Assembly (NCBI GenBank): GCA_900104855.1
Contig: FNSS01000001.1
Location: 4,588,001-4,652,000 of the forward strand
DNA from: Rhizobiales bacterium GAS188
Lineage (GTDB): Bacteria; Pseudomonadota; Alphaproteobacteria; Rhizobiales; Beijerinckiaceae
Direction: 5' to 3'
Length of the DNA stretch: 64,000 nt
Shown here: piece by piece, positions 18,898-27,408 of the stretch
Position numbering within the stretch: position 1 is the stretch's first letter
How the letters are laid out: the number at the start of each line of letters is the position of its first letter
Translations under genes and position numbers: made by a program
The notes under the pieces: generated by a model
What the model was told of the DNA's origin: nothing
The model's input: the letters and a program-made list of their open reading frames with translations, nothing else
Database searches by the model: none

Positions 18898-19839
18898 TCA
18901 GGGCAGGCGTCGCAGCCGGCCATGCAGCAGCTCGAAGAAGCCTTCCGCATCGGGATCCTTCAGGAAGGTCACGTTGCGGGGCAGCTCGGTGATCTGCCAC
19001 CAATCGGCGACCGTCATGCCGCGCGTGAGCGGGCTCATCGTCTCGACCGAGACATTGATCAGGCGTCCCTGAAAGAGCTCCGGACGCAACAGATAGGCGA
19101 TGACGGAAGGGTCGTGCAGCGGGGCTCCCTCCCAGCCATATTTCCTCAAGTCGAATTGCTGCGAGAAGGAGAGCATGTCGGCGACCGCGACGCCGACCTT
19201 GTTGCCGAAGGTCCGGAAGCGTTCGAGCCTCGCCTTTGTCACCAGCAGTTGATGGGTGAGATCGAGCGGCGCCATGACGATCGGGATGCCGCTGCGCAGC
19301 ACCACGTCGGCGGCCTCCGGGTCGACATAGATATTGAACTCGGCGGCCGGCGTGATGTTGCCGACCTGGAAATAGGCGCCGCCCATCGCCACGATACGCT
19401 TGACCCTCTTGGCGATCTCCGGCGCCTTCGCCAGGGCCATGCCCATATTGGTCATGGGCCCGAGCATGCACAGCGTGACCGTCTGCGGGTCCAAATTCAT
19501 GAAGGTGTCGATGAGATAATCAACGCCATGCTGCGCCTGCAGGGCCGCGATGGGCTCCGGGAAGGACGGACCGTCGAGCCCGGTCGGCCCATGCACATGC
19601 TCGGCGGTGACGAGGTCGCGGCACATGGGGCGGGCGCAGCCGGCATAGACCGGCACGTCGCCTCGGCCTGCGAGCTCGAGCACCTTGCGCGCATTCAGGG
19701 AGGTGCGGCTCAGAGGCACGTTGCCGGCCACGGCGACGACGCCCAGAAGCTCGAGCTCGTCGGGTGACGCCAGAGCCAGCAGGATGGCAACGCCGTCATC
19801 TTGTCCGGGATCGGTGTCGATGATGATCTTCTGTCGCAA
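18898..19839 (-). CDS. Inosine/uridine-preferring nucleoside hydrolase
   Basis: The 313-residue enzyme cleaves ribonucleosides to base and ribose. The calcium-binding signature IIIDTDPGQDDGVAILLAL is at the N-terminus; GPMTNMGMAL, GGAYFQVGN, the AEFNIYVDPEAA block and the active-site His (LHDP) follow. The start is TTG 19839 with GGAG six bases upstream. It is divergent from the pseudouridine kinase/glycosidase operon, which fits a shared role in nucleoside salvage or breakdown. Confidence 0.92.
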   Translation of the reverse strand: MRQKIIIDTDPGQDDGVAILLALASPDELELLGVVAVAGNVPLSRTSLNARKVLELAGRGDVPVYAGCARPMCRDLVTAEHVHGPTGLDGPSFPEPIAALQAQHGVDYLIDTFMNLDPQTVTLCMLGPMTNMGMALAKAPEIAKRVKRIVAMGGAYFQVGNITPAAEFNIYVDPEAADVVLRSGIPIVMAPLDLTHQLLVTKARLERFRTFGNKVGVAVADMLSFSQQFDLRKYGWEGAPLHDPSVIAYLLRPELFQGRLINVSVETMSPLTRGMTVADWWQITELPRNVTFLKDPDAEGFFELLHGRLRRLP

Positions 19840-20013
19840 GGTATGCTCCGCGGGTCGAGGCGCTTGTCGCCGGACGGCAAATCCGGATCCGTCCCGAAAT
19901 ACTTAGCGTGACTCGACGGAAGCGTCATGAGGGCGTGGCGGGGGATCCGCGCCTCTATTGACCAACTGTTGTTGGCATGAAAAACACTTGTTTGGCGCAA
20001 AAGGAGCGATCAA
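19840..20013. promoter_or_regulatory. Divergent promoter region, nucleoside genes
   Basis: This 174-base region lies between the nucleoside hydrolase and psuK-like starts. TTGACC at 19959-19964 could be a -35 for the plus strand, though no good -10 follows at 17 bases. It overlaps the palindrome CCAAC-TGTT-GTTGG (19962-19975), a plausible operator. The kinase carries its own HTH domain and could be the regulator. Confidence 0.35.
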
Positions 20014-21138
20014 GTGTCTGCCGAGGATCTGGGGCAGCAGGAACAGGCCGTGCTGGAGGCTATCACGGCGAACCCCTTCGCCGGCCAGCAGGAGATCGCG
20101 GCCACTCTCGGATTGGCGCGCTCCACCGTGGCGGCGCATATCGTGCAACTGACGCAGAAGGGATATGTGCTCGGCCGCGGTTATGTGCTGCCCAAAGGAA
20201 AGCGCATCGTCTGCCTCGGAGGCGCGACCGTCGACCGCAAATATCGCGCGCCGGATCTGCTGATTGCCGGGACCTCCAACCCGGTCGCGGGTCATCGCGC
20301 CTTCGGCGGCGTTGCGCGCAATGTCGCGGAGAACCTCGCCCGTCTGGAGGTGGATGTGAGCCTCATCTCCATTCTTGGCGACGACGAGGCGGGCCATGCA
20401 GTGCTGCGCCATCTGCACGATCTCGGCGTCGATGCATCGCGCGTGGTGACGACGCGCGAGAAGCCGACCGCCGAATATGTGGCGGTGCTCGGCCCGGGTA
20501 ATGGGCTCGTTTTCGGGCTCGCCGATATGGACATATTCGGGCTCGTCACGACGGCGCATCTCGAGCGCGCCTGGCCGCATCTCGCTTCGGCGTCCTGGGT
20601 CTTGGCCGATTGCAACATGCCGAGCGAGGTGCTGGCCCATCTCGTCGCCCGCAGGCAGGGCGCCCGTTTCAAGTTGGCCTTTGACGCCGTCTCGACCCCC
20701 AAGGTCCGTCGCTTGCCGCATGACCTTGCCGGCATCGACCTCCTCTTCCTGAACAAGGACGAGGCCGATGCCTATCTGGAGGACGACGTGCTGACACCTG
20801 CCGAGGCCGCGCAGGCGCTTCGCGCCCGGGGCGCGCGCGAAGTGGTGGTGACGCTCGGCTCCGGCGGCGCGCTCGTTGCCGGCGATGTCGGGGTCGAGCT
20901 GGTGGCTGCGGTCCCGGCGCAGCCGCTCGACGTCACGGGTGCGGGCGATGCGATGATCGCCGCTACCCTCTGCCGCCTGCTGGCCGGGGAGAAGCTCGCG
21001 AGCGCCGTCCGGGTCGGTGGGCTTCTCGCCGCCCTCACCATCGAAAGCGATGCCAGCGTCCACCCCGAATTGTCGCCGCGCTTCCTGGCGACCTCAATGG
21101 CGCGCCTTACTGAACTCGCCGGAGCCACAGCCTCATGA
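20014..21138 (+). CDS. psuK: HTH-fused PfkB-family kinase, probable pseudouridine kinase
   Basis: The 374-residue protein has two parts. Residues about 5-55 form a winged-helix HTH (QQEIAATLGLARSTVAAHIVQLTQKGYVLGRGYVL). From about 62 onward it is a ribokinase-like (PfkB) domain with GGATVDRKYRA, the GGVARNVAENLARL motif and the C-terminal signature DVTGAGDAMIAATL. This is the E. coli YeiI-type layout. The next gene overlaps by four bases and encodes the pseudouridine-5'-phosphate glycosidase, so the kinase most likely makes that substrate. GTG start with AAGGAG eight bases upstream. Confidence 0.88.
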   Translation: MSAEDLGQQEQAVLEAITANPFAGQQEIAATLGLARSTVAAHIVQLTQKGYVLGRGYVLPKGKRIVCLGGATVDRKYRAPDLLIAGTSNPVAGHRAFGGVARNVAENLARLEVDVSLISILGDDEAGHAVLRHLHDLGVDASRVVTTREKPTAEYVAVLGPGNGLVFGLADMDIFGLVTTAHLERAWPHLASASWVLADCNMPSEVLAHLVARRQGARFKLAFDAVSTPKVRRLPHDLAGIDLLFLNKDEADAYLEDDVLTPAEAAQALRARGAREVVVTLGSGGALVAGDVGVELVAAVPAQPLDVTGAGDAMIAATLCRLLAGEKLASAVRVGGLLAALTIESDASVHPELSPRFLATSMARLTELAGATAS

Positions 21139-22061
21139 ACACCGATATCGGCCGTCCGCATCTCGCCGAGGAGGTTGCCGAGGCGCTGTCCAGAGGGCGC
21201 GCGGTGGTGGCGCTCGAATCGACGATCATCTCCCATGGCATGCCCTATCCCGACAATCTCACGACGGCGCGCCGCGTCGAAGAAGATGTGCGCGCCCACG
21301 GCGCTATACCGGCAACGATCGCGGTGATCGATGGCGTCCTGCGGGTCGGGCTCGACGAGGCGATGCTGGAGCGGCTCGGCAATGACGCCGAGGTCGTCAA
21401 GGCCTCGGGGCGCGATCTCGCGATCACGATGCTGCGCAAGCTCTCGGCGGGCACCACCGTCTCGGCGACCATGCGGATCGCCGAGCTCGCCGGCATCGCG
21501 GTCTTCGCGACCGGCGGCGTCGGCGGCGTGCATCGCGGCGCCGAGGCGAGCTTCGATGTCTCGGCTGACCTGACCGAGCTCGGCCACACCGGCACCGCGG
21601 TCGTCTGCGCCGGCGTCAAGTCGATCCTCGATATCGCCAAGACGCTCGAATATCTCGAGACCCAGCGTGTGCCGGTGATTGCCTATGGCACGCAGGATTT
21701 CCCGGCCTTCTATTCGCGTGCGAGCGGCGAGCGCATCGACCAACGCCTCGACACGCCGGTCGAGATCGCCGAGGCGATAATGCTGCATCGGCGGCTCGGC
21801 TCCGGCACCGGTCTCTTGATCGCCAACCCGATCCCGGAGGAGCATGCCCTGCCCGCGGAAAAGATCGACCGTGCGATCGCGGACGCCGTCTCCGAGGCGC
21901 AGGCGAGCGGCATCGGCGGCAAGGTGCTGACACCCTTCCTCTTGTCGCGCATCAACGAGCTGACGGCGGGCGAAAGCCTGAAATCCAATATCGCGCTGGT
22001 GCGCAACAATGCGGCGCTCGCGGCGCAGATCGCAGTCGCCCATGCGGCGCTCATCGCCTGA
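21135..22061 (+). CDS. psuG: Pseudouridine-5'-phosphate glycosidase
   Basis: The 308-residue enzyme splits the C-C glycosidic bond of pseudouridine 5'-phosphate to uracil and ribose 5-phosphate. Family motifs are VVALESTIISHGMPYP with the catalytic Glu, ATIAVIDG, TTVSATM, FATGGVGGVHRG, the lysine in CAGVKSILD and GTQDFPAFYSR. It starts within the kinase stop (ATGA overlap), so the two are translationally coupled. The length is typical. Confidence 0.95.
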   Translation: MNTDIGRPHLAEEVAEALSRGRAVVALESTIISHGMPYPDNLTTARRVEEDVRAHGAIPATIAVIDGVLRVGLDEAMLERLGNDAEVVKASGRDLAITMLRKLSAGTTVSATMRIAELAGIAVFATGGVGGVHRGAEASFDVSADLTELGHTGTAVVCAGVKSILDIAKTLEYLETQRVPVIAYGTQDFPAFYSRASGERIDQRLDTPVEIAEAIMLHRRLGSGTGLLIANPIPEEHALPAEKIDRAIADAVSEAQASGIGGKVLTPFLLSRINELTAGESLKSNIALVRNNAALAAQIAVAHAALIA

Positions 22062-22110
22062 TCGACGTCTGCTTCGGCCAAGCCGTGATCGAGATGTCGG
22101 TGAGCGCGAC

Positions 22111-22353
22111 TCATGAGCCGCCGAGCTTGAGCTCCGTCAAAGCCGCCTGCACGGCGTTCGAGCTTCGTGCCTGCGCGCTGCTCGGCTTGCCGCCGCCATG
22201 GGCGGATTTGCCGCTCGCACGGCCTGCGCCTTTCCTCTTGCCGTCGCTATTGACGCCGGCGATGTAGACGTCGTCGGCGCCGGGTTGACGAGAGACGGCC
22301 TGAACCTTGCGGATCGCGGGTGTGTTGATGATGGATGTGATCGGCGGAATCAT
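22111..22353 (-). CDS. Small paralogous protein A ending LKLGGS
   Basis: The 80-residue protein starts MIPPITSIINTPAIRKVQAV after a good GAGAGG site. The middle is rich in Gly, Lys and Ser, and the end is SSNAVQAALTELKLGGS. It is clearly related to the product of the gene 62 bases upstream: both share KxQAVS near residue 17, KGxGR in the middle and VQAALTxLKLGG at the end. There is no cleavable signal, membrane segment or cysteine. The family is not recognised. Confidence 0.65.
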   Translation of the reverse strand: MIPPITSIINTPAIRKVQAVSRQPGADDVYIAGVNSDGKRKGAGRASGKSAHGGGKPSSAQARSSNAVQAALTELKLGGS

Positions 22354-22415
22354 CTTCGCCTCTCGGAGTTTCGCGGCCGGAAGGGTGGCGACGCCGCCAC
22401 CCCGCCAGGACGATG

Positions 22416-22634
22416 TCAGCCGCCGAGCTTGAGGAGCGTCAAGGCGGCCTGCACGGGGGACGAGCTGGTCGCCTGGGTGCTGGTCGGCTTGTAGTCGCCA
22501 TCGGCGTCCTTGACGGCGGAACGACCGACGCCTTTCGTCTTGTAGTCGCCGTCGGCGGCACGTGCATTGGTCGAGACGGCCTGAGCCTTCTGGACCGCAG
22601 GCGCGCTGCTCGCGGAATTGACCGCTGAAACCAT
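22416..22634 (-). CDS. Small paralogous protein B ending LKLGG
   Basis: The 72-residue protein starts MVSAVNSASSAPAVQKAQAV after a very strong AGGAGGGG ribosome site. It contains two DGDYK repeats (about residues 28 and 45) around KGVGRSAVKDA, and ends SSSPVQAALTLLKLGG. It is a paralogue of the next gene downstream. The strong SD and the conserved ends show that both are real genes. It is likely cytosolic or exported without a classical signal; the function is unknown. Confidence 0.68.
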   Translation of the reverse strand: MVSAVNSASSAPAVQKAQAVSTNARAADGDYKTKGVGRSAVKDADGDYKPTSTQATSSSPVQAALTLLKLGG

Positions 22635-22804
22635 TATCGCCCCTCCTGGGTAAGGGAGCAGGCTTGCCCCCGGATGGAGCATGGATCACAAAGATTACCG
22701 CCACGTTAGGAGATCGGGGCGAAGTGGCGCTTGGTGAACGGCGGATCGACAACCGGGATGCAAATCGGTTTTTGGCGGGACGGGCCAAACGGGTGTCGGC
22801 GCTG

Positions 22805-24295
22805 CTAGCTGACGGCTGAGAGCGGCATCGCGACCTCCTCGAGCGGCCTTCGCTCGGCGCGCACCGCGAACAGGGCGGCGACGATGGCGGCACCGAGCAT
22901 CAGGGCGGCGCCGAAGGCGTAGCCGACGAAGACACTCTGACGCGAGCCGCTCTCGATCAGGATGCCGAAGATCACAGGGGCCGCCACTCCGCCGAGGCCG
23001 GTCCCGATTGCGTAGAAGACGGCGATCGCCAGGGCGCGGATCTCGAGAGGGAAGGTCTCGCTGACCGTCAGATAGGCGGCGCTCGCGGCCGGAGACGCGA
23101 AGAAGAAGATCACCATCCAGGCGAGGGTCTGGCCCATCGCGGACAGGTATCCCGCTGCGAACAGGGCCCCGCAGATCACCAGCAGCAACCCCGACAGCGC
23201 ATAAGTGGCCGAGATCATGATGCGGCGGCCAACCGTGTCGAAGAGACGCCCGAGCAGGAGCGGGCCGAGGAAATTGCCGAGCGCGAAGGGCAGGATATAC
23301 CAGCCCACCTTGTCTGAGCTCACCGCATAGAACTTGGTCAGCACCAGCGCATAGGTGAAGAAGATGGCGTTGTAGAAGAAGGCTTGCGCCGCCATCAGCG
23401 CGAGGCCGACGAGCGTACGTTGCCGATATGTCCTGAAGAGGGTGGTGAAGACCTCGGCGATCGGCGTGTGCCGGCGCCCGCGCACCCGGATCACCCGGCT
23501 TGGATCGATCGCGGCGAGATCGTGCGAGGCGGCGCGGAAACGGCCCTCGATGCCGGCAATGACGGTTTCCGCCTCGATCTCCCGCCCATGCAGCACGAGC
23601 CAGCGTGGGCTCTCGGGAATCCAGATCCGCATGAGGAAGATGACGAGCCCGAGCGCGGCGCCGATGATGAAGCAGACACGCCATCCCGTCTCGGGATCGA
23701 GCAGGCGCGGATCGAGGAAGAGGATCGCGCCTCCCGCTCCCAACGCCGCGCCGATCCAGAAGCTGCCATTGATCACGAGATCCGTGAAGCCGCGATAGCG
23801 GGCCGGCACGAATTCCTGGATCGTCGAATTGATCGCCGTATATTCACCACCGATTCCCGCCCCGGTGAGGAAACGGAAGAGCCAGAAGCTCCAGCCGTTC
23901 CAGGACAAGCCGGTGAGCCCCGTTGCGACCACATAGACCGCGACGGTGATGAAAAACAGCCTCTTGCGGCCGAGCCGATCCGTCAGCCAGCCGAAGAATA
24001 AGGCGCCCGCAACCGCCCCGAGAAGATAGGCGCTCCCGGCGAAGCCGACATCGCGGTCGTTGAAGCCGAGCACCGGGCTCTCCTTCAGAGCCCCGGCGAC
24101 AGAGCCTGCGAGCGTCACCTCGAGGCCGTCGAGGATCCAGGTGATGCCGAGCGCCACGACGACGAGCGTGTGGAAGCGTCCCCAAGGCAGCCGCTCCAGC
24201 CGCGCCGGAATGTCCGTCGAGAACACGCGGGGCCGCTCGGCTTCCACCGTGGATACAAAGGCCGGTTCTGGTTGCCGTGCCCGGTTCTCTGACAT
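22805..24295 (-). CDS. MFS transporter, sugar-porter type
   Basis: The roughly 496-residue inner-membrane protein has 12 predicted helices. The family motifs are FFGWLTDRLGRKRLFF (loop 2-3), a second GRRIM copy after helix 8, IPESPRWLVLHGR after helix 6 and FLTGAGIGGEYTAINSTIQEF near helix 4-5. It resembles the metabolite:H+ symporter and sugar-porter groups; the substrate is unknown. The start is uncertain: ATG 24295 is used, while a GTG at 24322 also fits; neither has a well-spaced SD. Confidence 0.88.
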   Translation of the reverse strand: MSENRARQPEPAFVSTVEAERPRVFSTDIPARLERLPWGRFHTLVVVALGITWILDGLEVTLAGSVAGALKESPVLGFNDRDVGFAGSAYLLGAVAGALFFGWLTDRLGRKRLFFITVAVYVVATGLTGLSWNGWSFWLFRFLTGAGIGGEYTAINSTIQEFVPARYRGFTDLVINGSFWIGAALGAGGAILFLDPRLLDPETGWRVCFIIGAALGLVIFLMRIWIPESPRWLVLHGREIEAETVIAGIEGRFRAASHDLAAIDPSRVIRVRGRRHTPIAEVFTTLFRTYRQRTLVGLALMAAQAFFYNAIFFTYALVLTKFYAVSSDKVGWYILPFALGNFLGPLLLGRLFDTVGRRIMISATYALSGLLLVICGALFAAGYLSAMGQTLAWMVIFFFASPAASAAYLTVSETFPLEIRALAIAVFYAIGTGLGGVAAPVIFGILIESGSRQSVFVGYAFGAALMLGAAIVAALFAVRAERRPLEEVAMPLSAVS

Positions 24296-24514
24296 CCTGC
24301 CCAAGCTCGAAAGAGCCAGCACATGGCGCTGGCTCGCGGCGCAGCATTTCCACCCTGCGAAGCTGCATTTGCACTTCGTCGATGATGAACGCGCCGGCGC
24401 ACCAATGGGTTCCAGCCAGTCGTCGCGCGAAATCGAGCCCGGAGCCTGCGCCGCCTAAGCCTCAGATTTCCCGGCCGGCCATCGCCGATGAGCCCTTGGC
24501 GATGCGCGTCATCT

Positions 24515-25567
24515 TCAGGCCGGGGCCGCCATCGTCTCCTGGGACCGATGTGGTGCCGCGTTTGGCCGGTCATGCGCAACGGCGATATTGTCGAAGAACT
24601 GGCGCGCGCTTTCCCGCCAGGTGAAAGTCAAGGCATGGGCGCGGCATTTCTCGCCGGGGATATCCAACGCCTCGAGAGCGGCGCGACGCAGATCCGTGTC
24701 GAGGAGGCCGCATCCCGATCCGCCGATCACGTCGAGCGGCCCCATGACCGGGAAGGCCGCGACCGGCAGGCCGCACGCCAAAGCTTCCAGCAGGACGATC
24801 CCGAAGCTGTCGGTTAGGCTCGGAAAGACGAAGACGTCCGCCGAGGCATAGGCTTCGGCGAGCGCCTCGCCTGTCCGCGTGCCGAGAAAATGCGCGCCGG
24901 GGAATTCGGCTTTCAGGCTGGCGCGTAACGGCCCGTCGCCGACCACCACTTTCGAGCCGGGCAGGTCCAATCCCAGGAATGCCGCAAGATTCTTTTCGAC
25001 GGCGAGCCGGCCGACATAGAGAAAGACCGGTTTCTGGAAGGCGATAGGTCGCTGAGAGCGGGGACGGAAAACATCGGCGTCGACGCCGCGCGACCAGGGC
25101 ATGAGATTGCGAAATCCTCGGAGCCGCAGATCGTTCTCGAGTGTCGGCGAGCCGACCATGATACCCGCGCCGCTATTGTGAAAACGGCGCAGCGCCGCAT
25201 AGCTCCAATCGAGCGGCACCGGCAGCCGAGCCGCCAGATATTCGGGAAAGCGGGTGTGGTAGCTCGTCGTGAAGGGATACCCCTCCCTCCGGCACACATG
25301 CCGCGTGATCAAGCCGATTGGGCCTTCGGTCGCGATGTGCACGCAATCAGGTCGCGCGGCGCGGATAGCCCGTTTGACGGCGCGGGGCGACGCCAAAGCC
25401 AACCGTATTTCGCGATAGAAGGGCAGCGGCACGGTGCGGAAGGCCTCCGGGGTCAGGAAGGTGATGTGAGCGCCGAGTGAGGGTGCCTCGGTTGCGAGAT
25501 TCTCCAGCGAACGAACCACGCCGTTGACCTGCGGGTGCCAGGCATCGGTCGCGACCAGCACGCGCAT
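24515..25567 (-). CDS. GT4 glycosyltransferase, probable glycolipid synthase
   Basis: The 350-residue GT-B fold enzyme starts MRVLVATDAWHPQVNGVVRS, typical of GT4 enzymes acting on lipids (SqdX/MgdA/Agt-like). The donor-site motif is SLTDSFGIVLLEALACGLPVAAFPVMGP (E-x7-E type), and the acceptor region has TSYHTRFPEYLAARLP. The ATG overlaps the stop of the upstream phosphatase gene by one base. In Rhizobiales a PlcP phospholipase C is often next to Agt, which glycosylates the diacylglycerol that PlcP releases. By that precedent this is a candidate diacylglycerol glycosyltransferase (inference). Confidence 0.85.
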   Translation of the reverse strand: MRVLVATDAWHPQVNGVVRSLENLATEAPSLGAHITFLTPEAFRTVPLPFYREIRLALASPRAVKRAIRAARPDCVHIATEGPIGLITRHVCRREGYPFTTSYHTRFPEYLAARLPVPLDWSYAALRRFHNSGAGIMVGSPTLENDLRLRGFRNLMPWSRGVDADVFRPRSQRPIAFQKPVFLYVGRLAVEKNLAAFLGLDLPGSKVVVGDGPLRASLKAEFPGAHFLGTRTGEALAEAYASADVFVFPSLTDSFGIVLLEALACGLPVAAFPVMGPLDVIGGSGCGLLDTDLRRAALEALDIPGEKCRAHALTFTWRESARQFFDNIAVAHDRPNAAPHRSQETMAAPA

Positions 25568-26727
25568 CAGGCAGCAGCCTTGGTGAGCGGCGCCGAAACC
25601 GTCTCGATCGCCGATGGCCATGACTTCGGCTCGAGCCAGTGGATGATCTCGAAATGGCCGTCATGGTGCTCGGCGACGGCCGAGCAGGACTCGACCCAAT
25701 CTCCAGTGTTGATATAGCGCACGCCGAAATCGTCATGCATGATCGCGTGATGGATATGGCCGCAAATCACGCCTTGGACATTGCGATGCCGGGCCTCGGC
25801 CGACAGCAGCTCCTCGAAACGGCCGATATAGTTGACGGCGTTCTTGACGTTCAATTTCGCCCAGGCCGACAATGACCAATAGGTGAGGCCGAGCCGCCGG
25901 CGGACGCCATTGAGATAGGCATTGCAGTTCAGCGCGAAGCGATAGGCCCAATCGCCCAGAAGGGCGAGCCAGCGTGCGTGGCGCACGACAAGATCGAACT
26001 GATCGCCATGGATGACGAGATAGTCGCGGCCGTCGGCGCCGTGGTGAATCGCATGCTCGACGATGTCGATGCCGCCGAAGGTCGAGCCGACATAATCGCG
26101 CAGGAATTCGTCATGATTGCCGGCCACGCAGACGAGGCGTGTTCCTTCGCGCGCCATATGCAACAGCTTCTGCACGACGTCATTGTGCATCTGCGGCCAA
26201 TACCAGCTGGATTTGAGGCGCCAGCCATCGACGATGTCGCCCACGAGAAACAGCGTGTCGACATCGCATCTGTCAAGAAAATCGATCAGAAGATCGGCCC
26301 GGCATCTTTTGGTTCCAAGATGCACGTCGGAAATGAAAAGGGTGCGGATCTTGACGGTGTCGTTGCGCTGGGAGCGGGGCACGACCGAATGGCGGTGGCT
26401 GATGGCACCTGGAGCCGAACCCCTCGCCGAACAGCATTCGCCGGAAATGTCGTGAGAGGCTGCCATGTCGCGGGAGACTGCCATCGCCGTCAATTCCACG
26501 AAGCCGGCGAGCGCCTTCGTCGCGTGCCGGCCCACCTGCCGCCTGAGAGCTGTGCGCTGCCAGCAGAGGCTCGCCATGAAAATCAGGAAGACCGTCACGG
26601 CGTTGCGAGGTTGGTGGCCAGCGACCATGAGGCCGAACAGGTAGCCGGACAGAACAATCATGCCGGTGGCTGCGCAGCGTTCGAGGATCGCGGCGTCAAG
26701 CTTCAGGCGGGAAAATAGGGCTCGCAT
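25567..26727 (-). CDS. PlcP/LpxH-like metallophosphatase with N-terminal membrane extension
   Basis: The product has 386 residues. Residues about 20-65 hold two hydrophobic segments (TGMIVLSGYLFGLMVAG and AVTVFLIFMASLCW). From about 125 there is a calcineurin-like phosphatase with FISDVHLGT, LVGDIVDGW, CVAGNHDEF, VIHGDQFD and CGHIHHA. The domain is annotated as UDP-2,3-diacylglucosamine diphosphatase-like, but Rhizobiales usually use LpxI, and similar proteins (PlcP) are phospholipases C used in phosphate-starvation lipid remodelling. The neighbours support PlcP. ATG 26727 has GAGGAGA upstream. The extension is unusual; an internal start is possible. Confidence 0.82.
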   Translation of the reverse strand: MRALFSRLKLDAAILERCAATGMIVLSGYLFGLMVAGHQPRNAVTVFLIFMASLCWQRTALRRQVGRHATKALAGFVELTAMAVSRDMAASHDISGECCSARGSAPGAISHRHSVVPRSQRNDTVKIRTLFISDVHLGTKRCRADLLIDFLDRCDVDTLFLVGDIVDGWRLKSSWYWPQMHNDVVQKLLHMAREGTRLVCVAGNHDEFLRDYVGSTFGGIDIVEHAIHHGADGRDYLVIHGDQFDLVVRHARWLALLGDWAYRFALNCNAYLNGVRRRLGLTYWSLSAWAKLNVKNAVNYIGRFEELLSAEARHRNVQGVICGHIHHAIMHDDFGVRYINTGDWVESCSAVAEHHDGHFEIIHWLEPKSWPSAIETVSAPLTKAAA

Positions 26728-26759
26728 AGGGTCTCCTCGGCAGGGTTGAGGGGGGCCGG

Positions 26760-27401
26760 TCACGAACCTGCATGGCGGTCAGGCAAGGCAACGGCAGGAG
26801 CGCCGACCATCCGCCTCTGGACGAAACGCGCGCCTAGGAGGATCGCGAGCTCGGTTGCGACGAGGATCACGGCCACCGACGCGCCGAAGCTGACGGGGTC
26901 GCGCCCGCTGTCGCGCAGCACATAGCCGAGGCTCAGGAAAGGTATGTTCCAGATCAGCGTGCCAACCGACGTCGCTACCAGAAAGGCGCGCGGCTCGAGC
27001 CCGAGCACGCCCGCCGGCAGGGCGAGATAGACGCGCGCGGTCGGCATGATCTGGCCGATCAGCGTCACCCAGAAATGGTTGCGGCGATAGGCATTCGTCA
27101 GTTTTCCGTAGAGCGATGGTCCGAGGAGCACATATTTCCCGAAGCGGGCGACCACCGCCTCGACGCGCCGCGAGCCGAGAGCTCGACCAAGCCCGTACCA
27201 TCCGACAGCACCGACGACGGATCCGATGCTGGTCGCCATGATCATCATGGCGAGGCTCGCGCCATCGGGAACGGTCATCCCGAGCAACATCAAGAGGACG
27301 TAGGAGGGGAAGAGCGGAATGAACTTCTCGACGACGGAGAGGCATAAGATCCCCGCGAGGCCGAAGCTCATCAGCGTCGTGACGATGCCGGACGTGTCCA
27401 T
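26760..27401 (-). CDS. DedA family membrane protein
   Basis: The 213-residue inner-membrane protein has the DedA/VTT pattern: an N-terminal helix, EKFIPLFPSYVLLMLLG, GSVVGAVGWYGLGRALG, then the signature FGKYVLLGPSLYGK and FWVTLIGQIMPTARVYLALPAGVLG with the conserved acidic and arginine residues. DedA proteins act in membrane lipid distribution and envelope stress. The start at 27401 has GAGG five bases upstream. It sits between the methyltransferase and PlcP-like genes in a four-gene operon. Confidence 0.9.
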   Translation of the reverse strand: MDTSGIVTTLMSFGLAGILCLSVVEKFIPLFPSYVLLMLLGMTVPDGASLAMMIMATSIGSVVGAVGWYGLGRALGSRRVEAVVARFGKYVLLGPSLYGKLTNAYRRNHFWVTLIGQIMPTARVYLALPAGVLGLEPRAFLVATSVGTLIWNIPFLSLGYVLRDSGRDPVSFGASVAVILVATELAILLGARFVQRRMVGAPAVALPDRHAGS

Positions 27402-27408
27402 GGCGACC

